Source of the DNA: Strix aluco
Taxonomy: Eukaryota > Chordata > Aves > Strigiformes > Strigidae
Reading direction: 5' to 3'
DNA length: 64,000 nucleotides
Assembly: GCF_031877795.1 (NCBI RefSeq)
Contig: NC_133971.1
Location: forward strand, 92,084,154 to 92,148,153
The position numbers and the translations under genes are program-made. Shown one piece after another: positions 1-12,600 of this stretch (the first letter of the stretch is position 1; each line of letters opens with the position of its first letter). The notes below the pieces were generated by a model, which saw nothing but the letters and a program-made list of their open reading frames with translations, ran no database searches and was not told the origin of the DNA.

Positions 1-3000
1 ATGCCTTCTCCTGGCTCTTCCAGGGGCCGGTCACTCCATCAGGGCAAAGACAGTTGCTGCCTTCATTTCATCTAATTCCTGTCCCAACTAGAAAGGAGCT
101 GATCTTGCACTGACAGGCTTTGCCAAGATTTCAAGTAAAGGTCTCCTCTGTCATAGTACCTACACTGCTTGCCCTTCATACAGGTCATGAGCTACCTACA
201 AAAATTATTTGCAGCCCGTAAAGGCCAAAGTGTCTACAATGCCCTTAAAATACACTTGCCTCTGCCTATGACTCAGCTGCAGATTTAACTGCGATGTAGA
301 CAATCCTGGGACAATCAGGTCAAGGCTGTCAACGAATATTGCCTCTGGACACAGCTCATTGGAAAGAGTGATCGCTCACCCTTGCCTCATTCATTACCTC
401 AGCAGCTTGGCTTCATGTCTGCAACTCACCTTCCCTCCCACACTTGCCCAGACTGTCTGGACAGGGGCTGTGGGCACTGTGACCTCCCTCACTCCTTCCT
501 ACCACACATGCTAACTCGGTACCTAGGTCAAATCCAAGTATTGGAATTCAGTTCAGGAGAAAATGGATGAAAACAATCTATGTTATACTAGAAGTTATTA
601 CACCAGGTCAGATTAGATGGTGCAGTGGTCTCCCCTGGCCGTTCAACCCACCCTTGAGAGCTATCACTTTCAAACACATGTTGGGCCATATTTAAGAGCA
701 GGCATGGTGGCAAGATACCCATGCAGGATGGAAAATCTGTGGTTGACACTTATAGGTGGGTAAGCTGAGGAGCAGTCAAAGCACCCCTGGAGCTGCACAG
801 CAGCAGATAATGCCATGGGGAGAAATTCAGCTGAAGCTTGCCAGCAAGCGAGGGGAAATGGCTGAGCAGTCCAGGCCTTAATCACATTTCAGGTGCATGA
901 CAGCTTCGGGCACCAAGGTTAAAAAGACAAAACCAAAACCCCAAACCAGTAATAACAACATTATGGTTATGTTTTGCATTTGCATCAATGAAACACTATA
1001 GGCTATCAGACATTAGGAAGGACAAAGGACAACAGAATGGTATGTTTCTGGGAGAAGATGCCACAATAAACTTCACTGTAGAGAGTTTGGGTACAGGACC
1101 TCAGGCAAGGCAGGGTGTGAGTAAAAACAAGAGGTAGGGAGGTATTCTCCAGAGGTACATCCTAGAGAGATGGGTTTCTCCTCATTGCCACAGATCTAAC
1201 TCTAAGGTCTTTTGACTCTGCTTTGAGTCTGCAAAGTGAGACAGCACAGAGGTGGTGACGACAGCTCAGACCATGCATCAGTCCCACTGCTTCACCAGCC
1301 AAGAGTGGTGTTGTCAAGGGAAAGTTCAGGACTTGCTTCAGATACCATGTGGACTGATGAGTATAGCCAGCCCACACTCCTTCCCAAGCTGCAGTGTAAA
1401 GGAGTGCAGCTCTCATCCCAGAGAAGGGCCATCAAATCTACAGCTAAAGGAGCATAAATCTCTTAAATCACCAGCTGCGCTCATTCAGCAGGAAAAGACA
1501 GAGCACATAAATCTCCACATGCTCACTTTCAGTAGGAAGGGTAGGCAGGGTCTTCTCTTCTGTTGGCATTTCAAGTGCCTTTAATCAGACACGTCATTTG
1601 GATTAGGCTAAAGGAGAGGTTTAGTGTCTCTGTTTTGCCAGCTGGCTCAGCCCCTTGCTCAGGCTAATCCCAGCATCACACAGAGACCAGACCTTCAGTG
1701 ATTATTTGGATGACAGGATGACCAGGGTAGGGGAGGACAGTCAGAGGTTGGTAAGTTCACATGGGTCCAAGGAGCACTGTGTTCAGTCCTAAAACTTTCC
1801 ACTGTTGTCATGAAGCAAGTGCATATATATCCCTTGTGAGTCAAAGGCCTCTTAGGGTTGCCATTCTAAATGGCCACATCAGGCATTTTAGGGCAAAACA
1901 GTAATTAAATCAGGTGTATCTACACTATTGGCTAAGCCTGGGGCCAAGTCCAGTGCTGAGATCAGACAACACCACTTTGCAAGCCAGTTGTAAACAGGTG
2001 CCCTATCCCGAGCTCTGTTGCTGCCTGGAGAAGGTGGACATTAGCATTATCATGGCCTCAGGCTCATTCTCTCATGGGCTTTGACCTACCCTGGTGTGGG
2101 CAAAGTTGAGCACACCCTGTCACTGCCAGTCTGCAGGTGTTCCAAACACAGTTCTTCATGGTCACAGCAGATCTGGACTTTGAACAGGCATCAGCAGGGA
2201 CAGAAACACACAGGTCTGGGAGATCAGACCTGTTCTTCATTTCAGTACACGGATGTGACCGCAAAAGCCAACAGACAACAACTTACTAGAGAGATGCTTC
2301 CTTTCTTCGACCATCCATGATGCTCTAGCAAGCTATGTTCTTCACACAGTAATTGCCTAATAGGTGAAAATTACCCTAACACTCATTTAACTTTCTTTAG
2401 CTGACATTCAGCAGAGGCAACAAGGGCTCACCAGCACCCCTGTTGCTGCCCCATAAATTCACCGCTGCAGCTTTGGTGATGGAACAGCTCAAGATGATAC
2501 AGCAGCCAGGAAAGTTTCCCAGGTCAGGAGCATTTGTAAGGGGCTGAGCAAACACCACAGGCGAGTGCCTGAACCTGTACTTTCAAATTGGATCAGCAGG
2601 AGCTTGACGCAGTGGTGACCATGTTCTGCAGCAACCTCCAATGCCAGGAAGTAGGATCAGTGTCACCTACAGGAATAGTGTCTGGCTTTGACATCCTCCA
2701 TCCCTCCCACCCCTCCTACTTTCCTTGCACTGTAGGTGGTACTGGTTGATTTTTTCTCCCTCCAGCTCAGTGAGGATCAAGAGAACGCACAGGGGAAATC
2801 AGCAGCCCACAGTAGGTCCCCGAGAAGGGGAACATGGCTCAGCTTTCTCCTGCTCAGCTGGCAAAGACCAGGCGGAGGGAAAATTCCTCTGCCCTCCCAG
2901 CTTCACCTCCCAGCTACTTCACAGACCCAATCCCTTCAGGGAAGAGTGCCAGATTTGAAAAAACATAAGGCTTTTGCGTCGAACATGTGCAGATTGGCAC

Positions 3001-6000
3001 GCTCAAAGGACTAGGGGCAGGACTTACACATGCCACTGAAGTAATTGAAGTAGAAAACCTTGGAGCTGAAACTAAGACCCAAAGGGAGGTAGGGGGAACA
3101 ACCGGCTTCACTCTGGTCCTTGAATAAGAGGGTGCATTATCAGCACAGGTACAGCCACACAGAAAAGCTCATTGCTTAGGTTCTCAGTGACAAACCTGGG
3201 AGCAGGAAGCATGAGCTCTGCCGTGCTCATCTCCATCTACGTGTTGCAACCTGGGTGCACACCACCACCCCCCAGGACCAGACAGATGCTCAGATCACAG
3301 CAGTTTAACACAGTGGTCAATGGAGAAGCGTGCAAGGTGCCATGGAGCAGCTTCTGACAAGTCCAAAGGGCTCTGTTAACAAGTTGCTGTCTGCCAACGC
3401 ATGTGGTGCAATGGGTATCACTGAACGGAGGGCACATCTGCTAAGAAATCATCCTGGCATGATTCTGGGTTGCCCTCCAAGTTTTGTCAACCACCTATCA
3501 CAAAACACTGCAGGAATTTCTCAGGGAGTTAGGATAGATGAACACTTGACAAGAAGTTCACCTTTACAAGAAGCCAGGCAGCTGGGAAAAGTTAAAAAAG
3601 AGCTGGGAAATGTTGCTGGACCTGTAAAACATTCACACTAGCAAGATACAGCCATCTCGATCAGTTTATTTCAACATCATTCGCCCTTTCTTCTGTGCTT
3701 TCTCCATCAGACAGTGCAGTCTATATGATATGGTACGTAACTCCTTACAGTGCCTCTAACACGTGGTTAAAGTCAAAGCAACACCCAGACACCGTACATC
3801 TCTTGCCTTTCTCAGTGCCCATGAGGCCATCACCTGGATTCTGGGCAGACAGAAGAGGCAAAGTCCAGGAAGGAAAGGCTGATGTTGGCTCTTGCTGAAG
3901 GCAGTCTGATTTAGCCAGTACCATCTTCCAAAGGCAACCTTCAAAATCCCAGGAATGCTATTCACAGGACCAGACACAGCCATGAAGGTGAGGGGTATAT
4001 GAGATGCTCTCCTTCAGCTGCCAAAGAGCATGGCGTGAGCTGGCCATACCACTGGCAGGAAGGGCAGATGTCTCCCTATCTGGCTGAAAATTTGCCTGTG
4101 GCCTATATTTGATCACTACTTCCTTGTATTTACAGGTTCCTCTAGTTTTTATTTACAGGTTCTTTTTATTTAAATGGGTTGATCCATTTTCTGATTGCAA
4201 AAACCCACAAGTTTCTATTTCCCTCTCCTTCTCCAGATTTCATATATTTTCATAGCACAAGAAAGCACCAGAATCTGGGGTGTCTCTGGGACCAGATCTG
4301 AGATTGTTCCCTCCGTACCAGCTCTGAGGGAAAACATTAAAGTAGCATAAGAATTGCTGTCATTACGTACAGCCCTTAATAAAAAAGATTTACCAAGAAG
4401 AAAACTAGTATTCAACGAAAATGGAAGGCATCCTGGTTTTGGTGTTGGACCAGAAGCAGCCTTCCTTACAGAAATCTTAGATGCTATATAAGCGCAAAAT
4501 GGAAAAAGTCACAGATAAGAGTCTGTGGATCATATAGCCATGGGTGGTTTTGTTTATAAAATTTTCTGGCTGATTCAAATAGTTTATAAACATTTTTAGC
4601 CATACATTTTCAACTCTATTTTAAACATTAAAATGCTTCATTGCAAGTAGCCATCTCATTGTCTGAAAAGAAGATCAGTCCAGAAATAGAACTCAAAGGA
4701 TTTGTACTTCTGCACTGATTTACCAGATATTTGTCTAGGAGACGATGGATTAAAACATTAGAGAGGAAGAGGTTCATACTAAGTGTTCACCACAGCTACT
4801 CTTTACATTAATCATTTATGCTTCACTGTAATAACATGTTTTTAGCATGGATTTCACTTTAATCTTTTACTTCAATCCACTGAGTCCCACTGTTCCATGA
4901 GTGGCAAAATACTTAATGACAGTCACACCACCAAAAAGTTTACATCACAAATAGATAAAATCAAACAGTATACGGAGGAAAATGGGAAGGTACACAGAAA
5001 AGGCACATAACACAGATGGGATAAGGGTATGGGGTTTTTATTTGTGGTTTCCACCACCCATAACCTCGGGCTTCTCTGCTGACAATGACTTGCATTACAT
5101 TTTACAGCTACTAAGGACAGTTTGGAAAGGAGTTAGAGCACTGGGTCCTGATCCTCCTGCTGGACGAAGATACACATAGGGACTGAGCAGGGGTCTAAGT
5201 CATTAGCTGAAATAATACCACCCTTTGCTGAGTAGCAACAGGTCTGAGCCACCATAAATAATAGCTAGGGACTCTCAAGAGACTCCTCCAAAAAGCCTGG
5301 GAAAACAGAAATCCCTCCCTTCACAGACACTCTAACTTTGACCAGAACAAAGAAAGGATTCAGAAAGCAGCAAACACGCTTAATACTACCAAATCTCCAC
5401 ATCCCTCTTGTTAAGAAGGGAACATATGCAGAAAGTTTAAGGTGAAGAGGTGAGGAGCAAAGGGGAGCCCTGGCATCTCTCCTGGGGGAAGGCGCTGGCT
5501 CTTGGCACAGCGCAAGTGGCAGCAGCGTCTTCTTATATTGGCTCTGGGAGCCCTCCAGTGGCTGCACACCCACCGCGTGGGTGCCCACGGCAGGACTCGT
5601 GTGGGTGCTGCTGTCCCCGACCCCCCGCAGGAGCCAGGCAGCGGGACCCCGCAGCAGCACAGCTGCTGAGATGAGAAGAGGGAGTCAGACATCAGCCGGT
5701 CGGAAGCAAAAGCAGCAAACCTCAAGCTAAAGTCAGATTGGGAATACATGCTCCAAGGGTAAACTTAACAACATCACGGGATCACTGTTTGGGAGATGAT
5801 GTGGAGGGGAGGATGGTCAGCTCTCCACACGCCCCAGGCTCTGCAGATCAGCAAACTGCACAGTAAATCTGCTAACACTAAACCCAGAAGGAAAGAGCAA
5901 GCACTCGCTCAAGGATTCTGGGCAAAAGCTGGAGCTCAGCTTATTTCAAATGTGGGTTAAGAAGGAGAATGACTTGTGACTCGTCAGGGTCACGGGAGTC

Positions 6001-6601
6001 CAGACAGAGCAGGGTACCAGGGGACACCAGAGGACACCAGAGCGCTCTGCCACCACTGAGCCTTGGCACAAGGACTCAGATGATTTCCAAAAAGGAGGGG
6101 TTTGGGGTTTTTTTACACCTAGGGGTGACAACAACCAGTAAGCATAAGGGGGAAAGCACAAGTCAGCTTGCAGACTCCAGGTTCAGGAGAAGGAACTGCC
6201 TCAAGCCAGGGGAGCAAGGGTCTTGCTTGCCACCTCCTTAGGCAGATTGCAAGGACTTCCTCCAGACTGGTGAGTTGGTAACACTTGAAAGCCACCCCCT
6301 CTTGCCCCATCACATGCATGGAATGGGTGTTCACAGCCCCAAGCTGCAGTCCCCTTCCTTTAGCTGGAAAACGGTAACACCCTGATTCCCTCTGGTGTAT
6401 TTTTCACATGACTGACCACAGATCTATTAATATCTGAATCCAGAGCTGGTTCAGCTAGACAAGTCATTCCCTCCAAGGAGAGGAAAACCACAACTTCTTC
6501 CATCCCTGGAAAAACCTTCTGTGACCGGCAAGACCAGCAGCTCAGATGTAGTAGAGAAGGTCTGGTTTGCTGAGACACCTCAGTGGAGAACATCAACCAG
6601 C
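1..6601. other. Upstream intergenic DNA, no supported gene
   Basis: I read both strands for exon-like blocks (open frame, splice sites, recognisable protein similarity) and found none. The open frames here are short and have no family resemblance. A somewhat GC-richer patch lies at about 5450-5680. A possible old CR1 tail sits at about 605-650. In human the genes on this side of SIGLEC15 are the SLC14 urea transporters, but I saw no exon of them. The SIGLEC15 promoter and any 5' non-coding exon should lie here or in the first intron; I could not place them. Confidence 0.6.
605..650 (+). repeat. Possible old CR1 LINE 3' tail
   Basis: The stretch begins with aggtcagattagatgg and runs on through a 'gtggtctcccctggcc' segment. 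It resembles the 3' end shared by old reptile/bird CR1 copies, where 'agactagatgat' is followed by 'ggtcccttctggcc'. It is short and diverged, so this is a weak call from memory of the consensus. Confidence 0.35.
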
Positions 6602-6653
6602 ATGAGAGAGTTCAGCTTGTTTCTTCTGTGCCTCCTTCGCATCTCCAGGAAGG
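6602..6653 (+). CDS. SIGLEC15: SIGLEC15 exon 1, signal peptide
   Basis: ATG at 6602 opens a 17-codon run with a hydrophobic core (FSLFLLCLL), ending in phase 1 at AAGG|GTGAGT. Exon 2 starts in phase 1, so the junction makes a glycine codon and leads straight into the V domain. Size, phase and hydrophobicity fit a secretory signal exon. Mammals have about 20 extra residues between the signal and the V domain; I found no matching block in the 2.7 kb intron, so either it is absent here or a small phase 1-1 exon was missed. Confidence 0.72.
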
Positions 6654-9600
6654 GTGAGTTCTGAGTGTGCTATGAATCCCTGTCTGATCAGGATTTTCTT
6701 CTCACTCTAGTCAAAATGCCAGGGGAATGACCAGGTATAATAAACTCTCCAAGAACTGCACATCCATCATGTTGCTTAAAAGAATCCTGAAATTCCAGGT
6801 GTGTGTGAGAATACTGGAAAAACTCAAAAGGCTTGACTCTGCAATTATCAGAGAAGTCTCTGTTTGGGGTTTCTTTGCATTTTTTGTTTTTTTAAACTTG
6901 TGCAGGGAGTTCATCTAACTTTTCCCCTGCGTTGTCAGTTGGATGCAGCATTTCCATCACCACCCAGAAGTGATGTTTCGCATTCCTAGGAGTTACTATG
7001 CAACAGACACTATGTGTACTGAGCACTTAAGGTCAAATTTGACTTCAAGTATGCACTTAAGTTCCATGAAACTCAATGGGATTTGCCTAGATATACTGTC
7101 AAACAGTGTTTGCTAGAGCAAGGACAGTGTCTGTGATGGTCTCCAGCTCTTGATCTTGTCTTCATGAGCTTTCCACTGACAGCTAGCAGATACATTGACC
7201 TGACAATTCCTTTCAGGAGTTACCTCCTGTAAGGTGCGTAGGCTATTTTCCTATGACCTTCTCTGTTTCTTGTGAGAGCTTCAATTCCAGGATCAAAAGG
7301 AGGCTGGATGTTAGCAGGACGAAGCCATGGAAGACCTACCATGCTGAAGCTTTAAGGTTAAGATTAAATTATACACAAGATGCTGCCAACCCCCTCCACT
7401 CAACCTAGGCAAACTGTTTCCACAGAAATGGGTGGAGCTGGTAACATCAGAAGAACTTATTTTTAAAATTATTTCTCACGTGGAAGGCAAGGGGATGTTT
7501 CTGTGCTAAAAAGAATGCTCTTTGCTTAAGATTTTTTTAAAAATGCAAACCAAAAAGGTAGCAGAGAAAAGCAAATGAGGTACTCAAAAGCACATGATCT
7601 GCAGATCTCCAAAAGTAAGGGTTAGAGTGACATGCTGTAAAATAACCAAAATAACATGAAATAAACTAGAAAGCAATAGCATTTTCTGTTTTCACTGCCA
7701 GGTGTCCTTGTGCTCAAAGTCTATGAGCTTCCTGGCCATGTATATTAGATTACCTCTGCTGCAGAAGGTACTCATATCTTATAATAAATGACAAGGCAGC
7801 CTGACTCCAGATCTCAGTAATCAAAATACTGGCTTGGCACTGATTCCAGATGAATATCTTCATGGCAAGAACTGGTCCTACACTGGCTTTTGTCCATTGT
7901 GCAGCACACAATAGATTAATACAAGCTGCACCACCACCAAGGTATTTGTCAAATATTATGGAGAACAGATATATGAACAAGCAACAAATCTTATCTTGGA
8001 GTTTACACGAGTCACCCAACAGCTGAATGCCCACAGACTACAGTGAAGCCAGACAGCCAGGGATGGTCGGCAATGACTCACAGGACACCTACACATTTTT
8101 TGCAGCTATTAAGGGAAAAGCTCCTGATTTCATGAAGTCATCAAGTGAGTTTTATAAAACAGGAACATAGCCACAGACATTCCTGAGGACACAACCTGCT
8201 GCTACAGCTGTTGTAATTAGCAACAGTGGATAGCTACACATGTCTGTATGGAAAGCACTGCCTACAGGTGTTGTTTGTTGATGCTCTTGGTTCCTGGGGA
8301 ATTAAAATGGATGAGACACTGAGTTTTCCCGACACACTTCAAGGTGGGGAGCATCCATTCAGGTGGTCTATTTTCCTCACTGGACAAAAATTATCAGACT
8401 GAGTCTGGTGGAAGTGAGGTTCAGCTCCTCAGACTGCACTGGGATTTACTGTGACCAAATTTAGCCAAGAGAGCAAAATCCCAACTATTTGTAACATCTC
8501 AGTTGGAAAACTCAGGAATTCCCTCACTATGACACCAGGACTAGGCCTGCCTGGGAACATACTGCCAGCTAGAGTCCACACAGTGACAACCTGCCCTAAC
8601 AGGGAAATGCTTTCTGCACTGTCAAGGGCATCCTCCTTCCTAGGACAGGAGCTGATACGGGGAACTTGCTGTTCTCACCAGCCTTTGCAAGATGAGTATC
8701 TTCAAGTCTTTACTCAGATCCTGTCACAGCTTACTAGTAAGATGCTACCTTGTGACGACAGCAGCATTGATCATCAGAAACATCAGCTGTTACTGCCTTC
8801 CCCGGGGGTAATGCAACCACCAACTGATCAGTGTAGCAAATATTATAAAGTAGGAGTGTGCATGTGCTCAAACGCGGGGCTGCTTCACTTACTGTGCACT
8901 TCAGTGCCTAAAGCCACCAGATTTCTGAATACATGCAAAACTTTTATTTTTAGCTTTCTTTTTTTTTAAAAAAAAAACCAGAAGTCGGTTCCTCCAAGCA
9001 CACAAACGTCTGTTAACTGCAAAAGACTGTTACACAACTTCAGGTGCTATTATTCACTTGACAAACAAGAGGCCTGCTTAGGAATTAAATCACTTCCAAC
9101 ATGAGCTAGTCAGTCCCCTGAGCTCTGCTGCAGTCTGGTACCAAACGCAGCCACAGTAACTGGGCTGCTCCATCATCTGCAAGTTCTCAGCAAGAACACC
9201 AAGCAGCACAGGGCCTGCCACAGGAACACAGCATTCCTTTTCTGACCAACAAGAGAGCAGATGCAGGAAGGATGCCCCACTTCCTTCTGAAACACTCCAG
9301 ATAAATCAGTCTTGATCATCTCTTTTTGCTTCTAGGTGTGCAGTCCAATGGCTGGTCCGTTCATGTCCCATCTGATGTTACTGGTGAACTTGGGAAGATG
9401 GCTATCCTGCCCTGCACTTTCACACACCCCTACAAAACATTTGACCGAACCCTCACCGCTATTTGGAGGATCAAGGAACCTTACAACGGCACGATAGTTT
9501 TCAAGTGCATTAGTCAGAGTGCCAGCGAGCTCTGTAAGACTGCCATCAGCTACAAAAACAAATACAAACTGCTTGGCAATCCCCGGCACAAGGACCTTTC

Positions 9601-12600
9601 CATCAGGATTGACAATCTGACCTGGAGTGATAGTGAGAGATACTTCTGCCGGGTGGAGTTGTCTGGAGATATCCACGACAAGTATGAAAGCAGGAATGGG
9701 ATAAAACTGCATTTGATTGGTAAGAGGGTGTGAGAGGCAAACAAGGCAAAGCCTCCCACAGGGAAACGAGAGTCAGAGAATGTGGAAACTGATGAGATGG
9801 TAACAGAAGTTGACCTGAGATGGTGTTCCAAAGGTTGGCTTTTCCTGCTCTGTGGAGAGTTTATAATATTTGGGCAGGGAATACTCATTGCCTTCCACAG
9901 ACTTCCAGTATGAGGCGATGAGCACAAGGCAGGGAAGGTAAGGAAAGAGCCAGGCTCTGGCTGCTGGGGTAAGAGCCAGCCGAGTCCTGCGCATCCCACT
10001 CCGCCCCTGCGACACAGGAGCTGTGCAGGCAGCAGAGAGGCATGGGAGGGTCAGCAGCCCATGGGGTGGGGTCAAAGACATCCTCTTCACCAGAATCTAA
10101 ACTGGAGAGCCTGGGTGCTGAGCACACATTAGCAAACATAAGCACGAGAAGGTCTGGATGGTAACAGGGGATTGGAAAGCCAAGATACCTGGTACCCACG
10201 TGCCATAGGTCCAAACTTCTCTGGAGCAGGAAACATTAATTACAAACAGCCTGGAAAAACAGCTCGGATCAACAAAAGTCAAATGCTATTCCAATCTCCC
10301 AGATCAAGGGAGCGCTAGGAGACGCAGGTGGTCTCAGGAGCAGACTCAGACTTTACCCGTGAGTGAAAAGGTGCCACGTGTTCGATGATTTTGCTTGTGA
10401 ATTGAAACTGCCTTATGCCTGCTGTGCACTGCAGGCATCCAGATGGGACCCGAGAATGAGCTCGGTTACTTCTTGGGAAGTTCTGCATAGTTGAGGCTTC
10501 ACTTGGAGCAGCTCCTAAACACCCATGTACACAGCATGACCAGGGCAGGATGGCAGCAGATCTGTCTCTCAGGGGCTGCCTGGATTTTAACACCAGAGGA
10601 ATGATAACATACACAGATATGGTACCCAGGCTGCGCCCTGCTTTGGGAACGGACCCTGGCAGCATGAATGGGACGGGTTAAATAACGCTTAAAATGTTAA
10701 TTTAGACACCAAAACACAGACACAGGACACACAACTAGCGCAACTAGCTTTCTTGTGGATCAGTCCTCCAGCCTCAAATTCCTCCTGCATTACACAGGCA
10801 AGGGGGAAGATGTGCTGTAGGTGGTTGCAAGCTGTGTATTTATTGTCTAGCCTGGCAAAAAATGAAATCAATACTGAACTCCTGCTTTTCTTCTGTGAGG
10901 ACACTCCTTTAGTTCCCTTCAGTTTTCACAATGCCTTTCAGAACCACATGCATTAAATGGGTCAACAGGCCCAAGAAGAGAGGATTGACGGGTAAGAGAA
11001 GCTTGGTCATATCCACTACGCTTCCTTAACAGACTAGACCAAAGATGACATGTTCAACAGCACATCTCTCAACATTTTGCACCCCCCAAATGATCTTTAC
11101 TGCCGTTCATTCAGTCACACAATCCCATACGCTACAAATTCAGCATATCATATGTTGGCATGGGTGTGCTACCCCAAAGCGACCAGGAACCTACACCAAC
11201 TGTGGGGTGGTCACTACAGGGTTGGAAAAAAACATCAAAAATAGGTGGTAGCAAGGAGTGTCAATGTTCCCTGACAATGATTTCCCAAATCTGGCAAGTC
11301 TCAGGCACTGGAGCAAAGGGCTTACACAAGCAGATCAATCCATCTGAAGGAACAGCCACGAGAAGCTGGCAGGAGAGCATCGTGGTTGCCTTGTCCTGGA
11401 CCACGTGGAGATGCAGCCAGTCTGAAAAAGTCACCAGCTGCACCTGTGCCTACATCACAGACAGCACTAGGCTGCGATTCACTGTGTAACTGCAGACAGC
11501 AACCCATCTTCAAAGATAATGGCCCTGCTACAGCAAGTGCCTCTGCCATCTGCCACCATGGAAGGTCACCACAGCTGAAGTTGACCAAAACTCAGAAAAC
11601 AGCGTAAGGCATAACAGGGACAAAATACAGCATACACGTCCATGCACCCAGGCTTTGCTGGGTGAATCCTTTTGCTCCTCTACCCAACAGAGCAGGGTGG
11701 GGAAATCTAGGGAAAGAAAGTGCTGAGAAAAATAAGGAAGGGGAGGTTTGATCTCCCAACATTACCCTGATATAATACGCTGAGGTTCCACCAAGACCAA
11801 GAGCTCATTCCAGGTGTTTTGCACCTGCCTTTGAACCCTGACTCATTTTCCCTTCCCCATTGCAATTTCTGCAGCTGCTCCCAGGATCATTAACATCACG
11901 GTCAGCTCCAATGGCGATCGCACCTTCCAGGCACGCTGCACCGCCGAGGGGGAGCCAGCACCCGCTCTGACCTGGACCGGACCACCCTACAGCAACCTCA
12001 CCTCCATCACCAGCATGAACCATCGTGTCACCAAGGAGCTCCGGTACCTGACCCATGACGGAAAATACACCTGTACTGCTGTCAACAGCCACGGGAGAGC
12101 AGAGGGGGCTGTGTACTTCTATAAATTCAAAGCATCCAACACCTCTTTCTTCCTGATCCTGATCTTTGTGCCGCTGGGAATTAAAGTGCTCATTTTGCTG
12201 GTGATACTGAGCTTCACTGTTTTCTCAAGAGGAGGTGTGTATCACTTTTTCCCTCGGTAGTCTTCCTCCATCAGACCAGTAACCAGCAATGGGATGCAGC
12301 AGAGAAAATCAGGAAGGAGGGGTTGGGTTTTTTTTTTGGGGGGGGGGGGTTAAATGATTTTATGATGTTCCACCCTAGAAGGATATTTCTAATGGGAAAT
12401 CTAAGAACAAGTAAGAGGGAACCTCCTGGCTGGCTGGTCTCAGTCTGCAGTCAGGAGGTCTCCTTAGGGAAGGGACCTTTGAAAAGACAGAGAGAGCAGG
12501 AGTTTCCTTGCACCCAAGGAGAAAGGTTAAATTAACAGATGGGCAATTAGCAGAGAATTTGCTGCCTACATAATCAGATTTTTTTTTTTCCTTCCTCAAA

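Noticed and set aside
4483-4495. TATA-box-like gctatataagcgc on the + strand
   Set aside because: A good match to a TATA box, but about 2.1 kb before the SIGLEC15 ATG with no supporting exon. A single short motif in AT-rich DNA is weak evidence.
8401-8432. Immunoglobulin VH-like words (gagtctggtgga, gaggttcagctcc)
   Set aside because: The words are in the wrong order for a V gene and no frame or cysteine pattern follows. Coincidence.
8451-8969. 172-codon open frame on the + strand in SIGLEC15 intron 1
   Set aside because: No domain, no splice context tying it to SIGLEC15, and it ends in a run of aromatic residues encoded by T-rich DNA. Treated as chance.
9332-9712. 126-codon antisense frame over the SIGLEC15 V-set exon
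   Set aside because: Shadow of the real coding strand.
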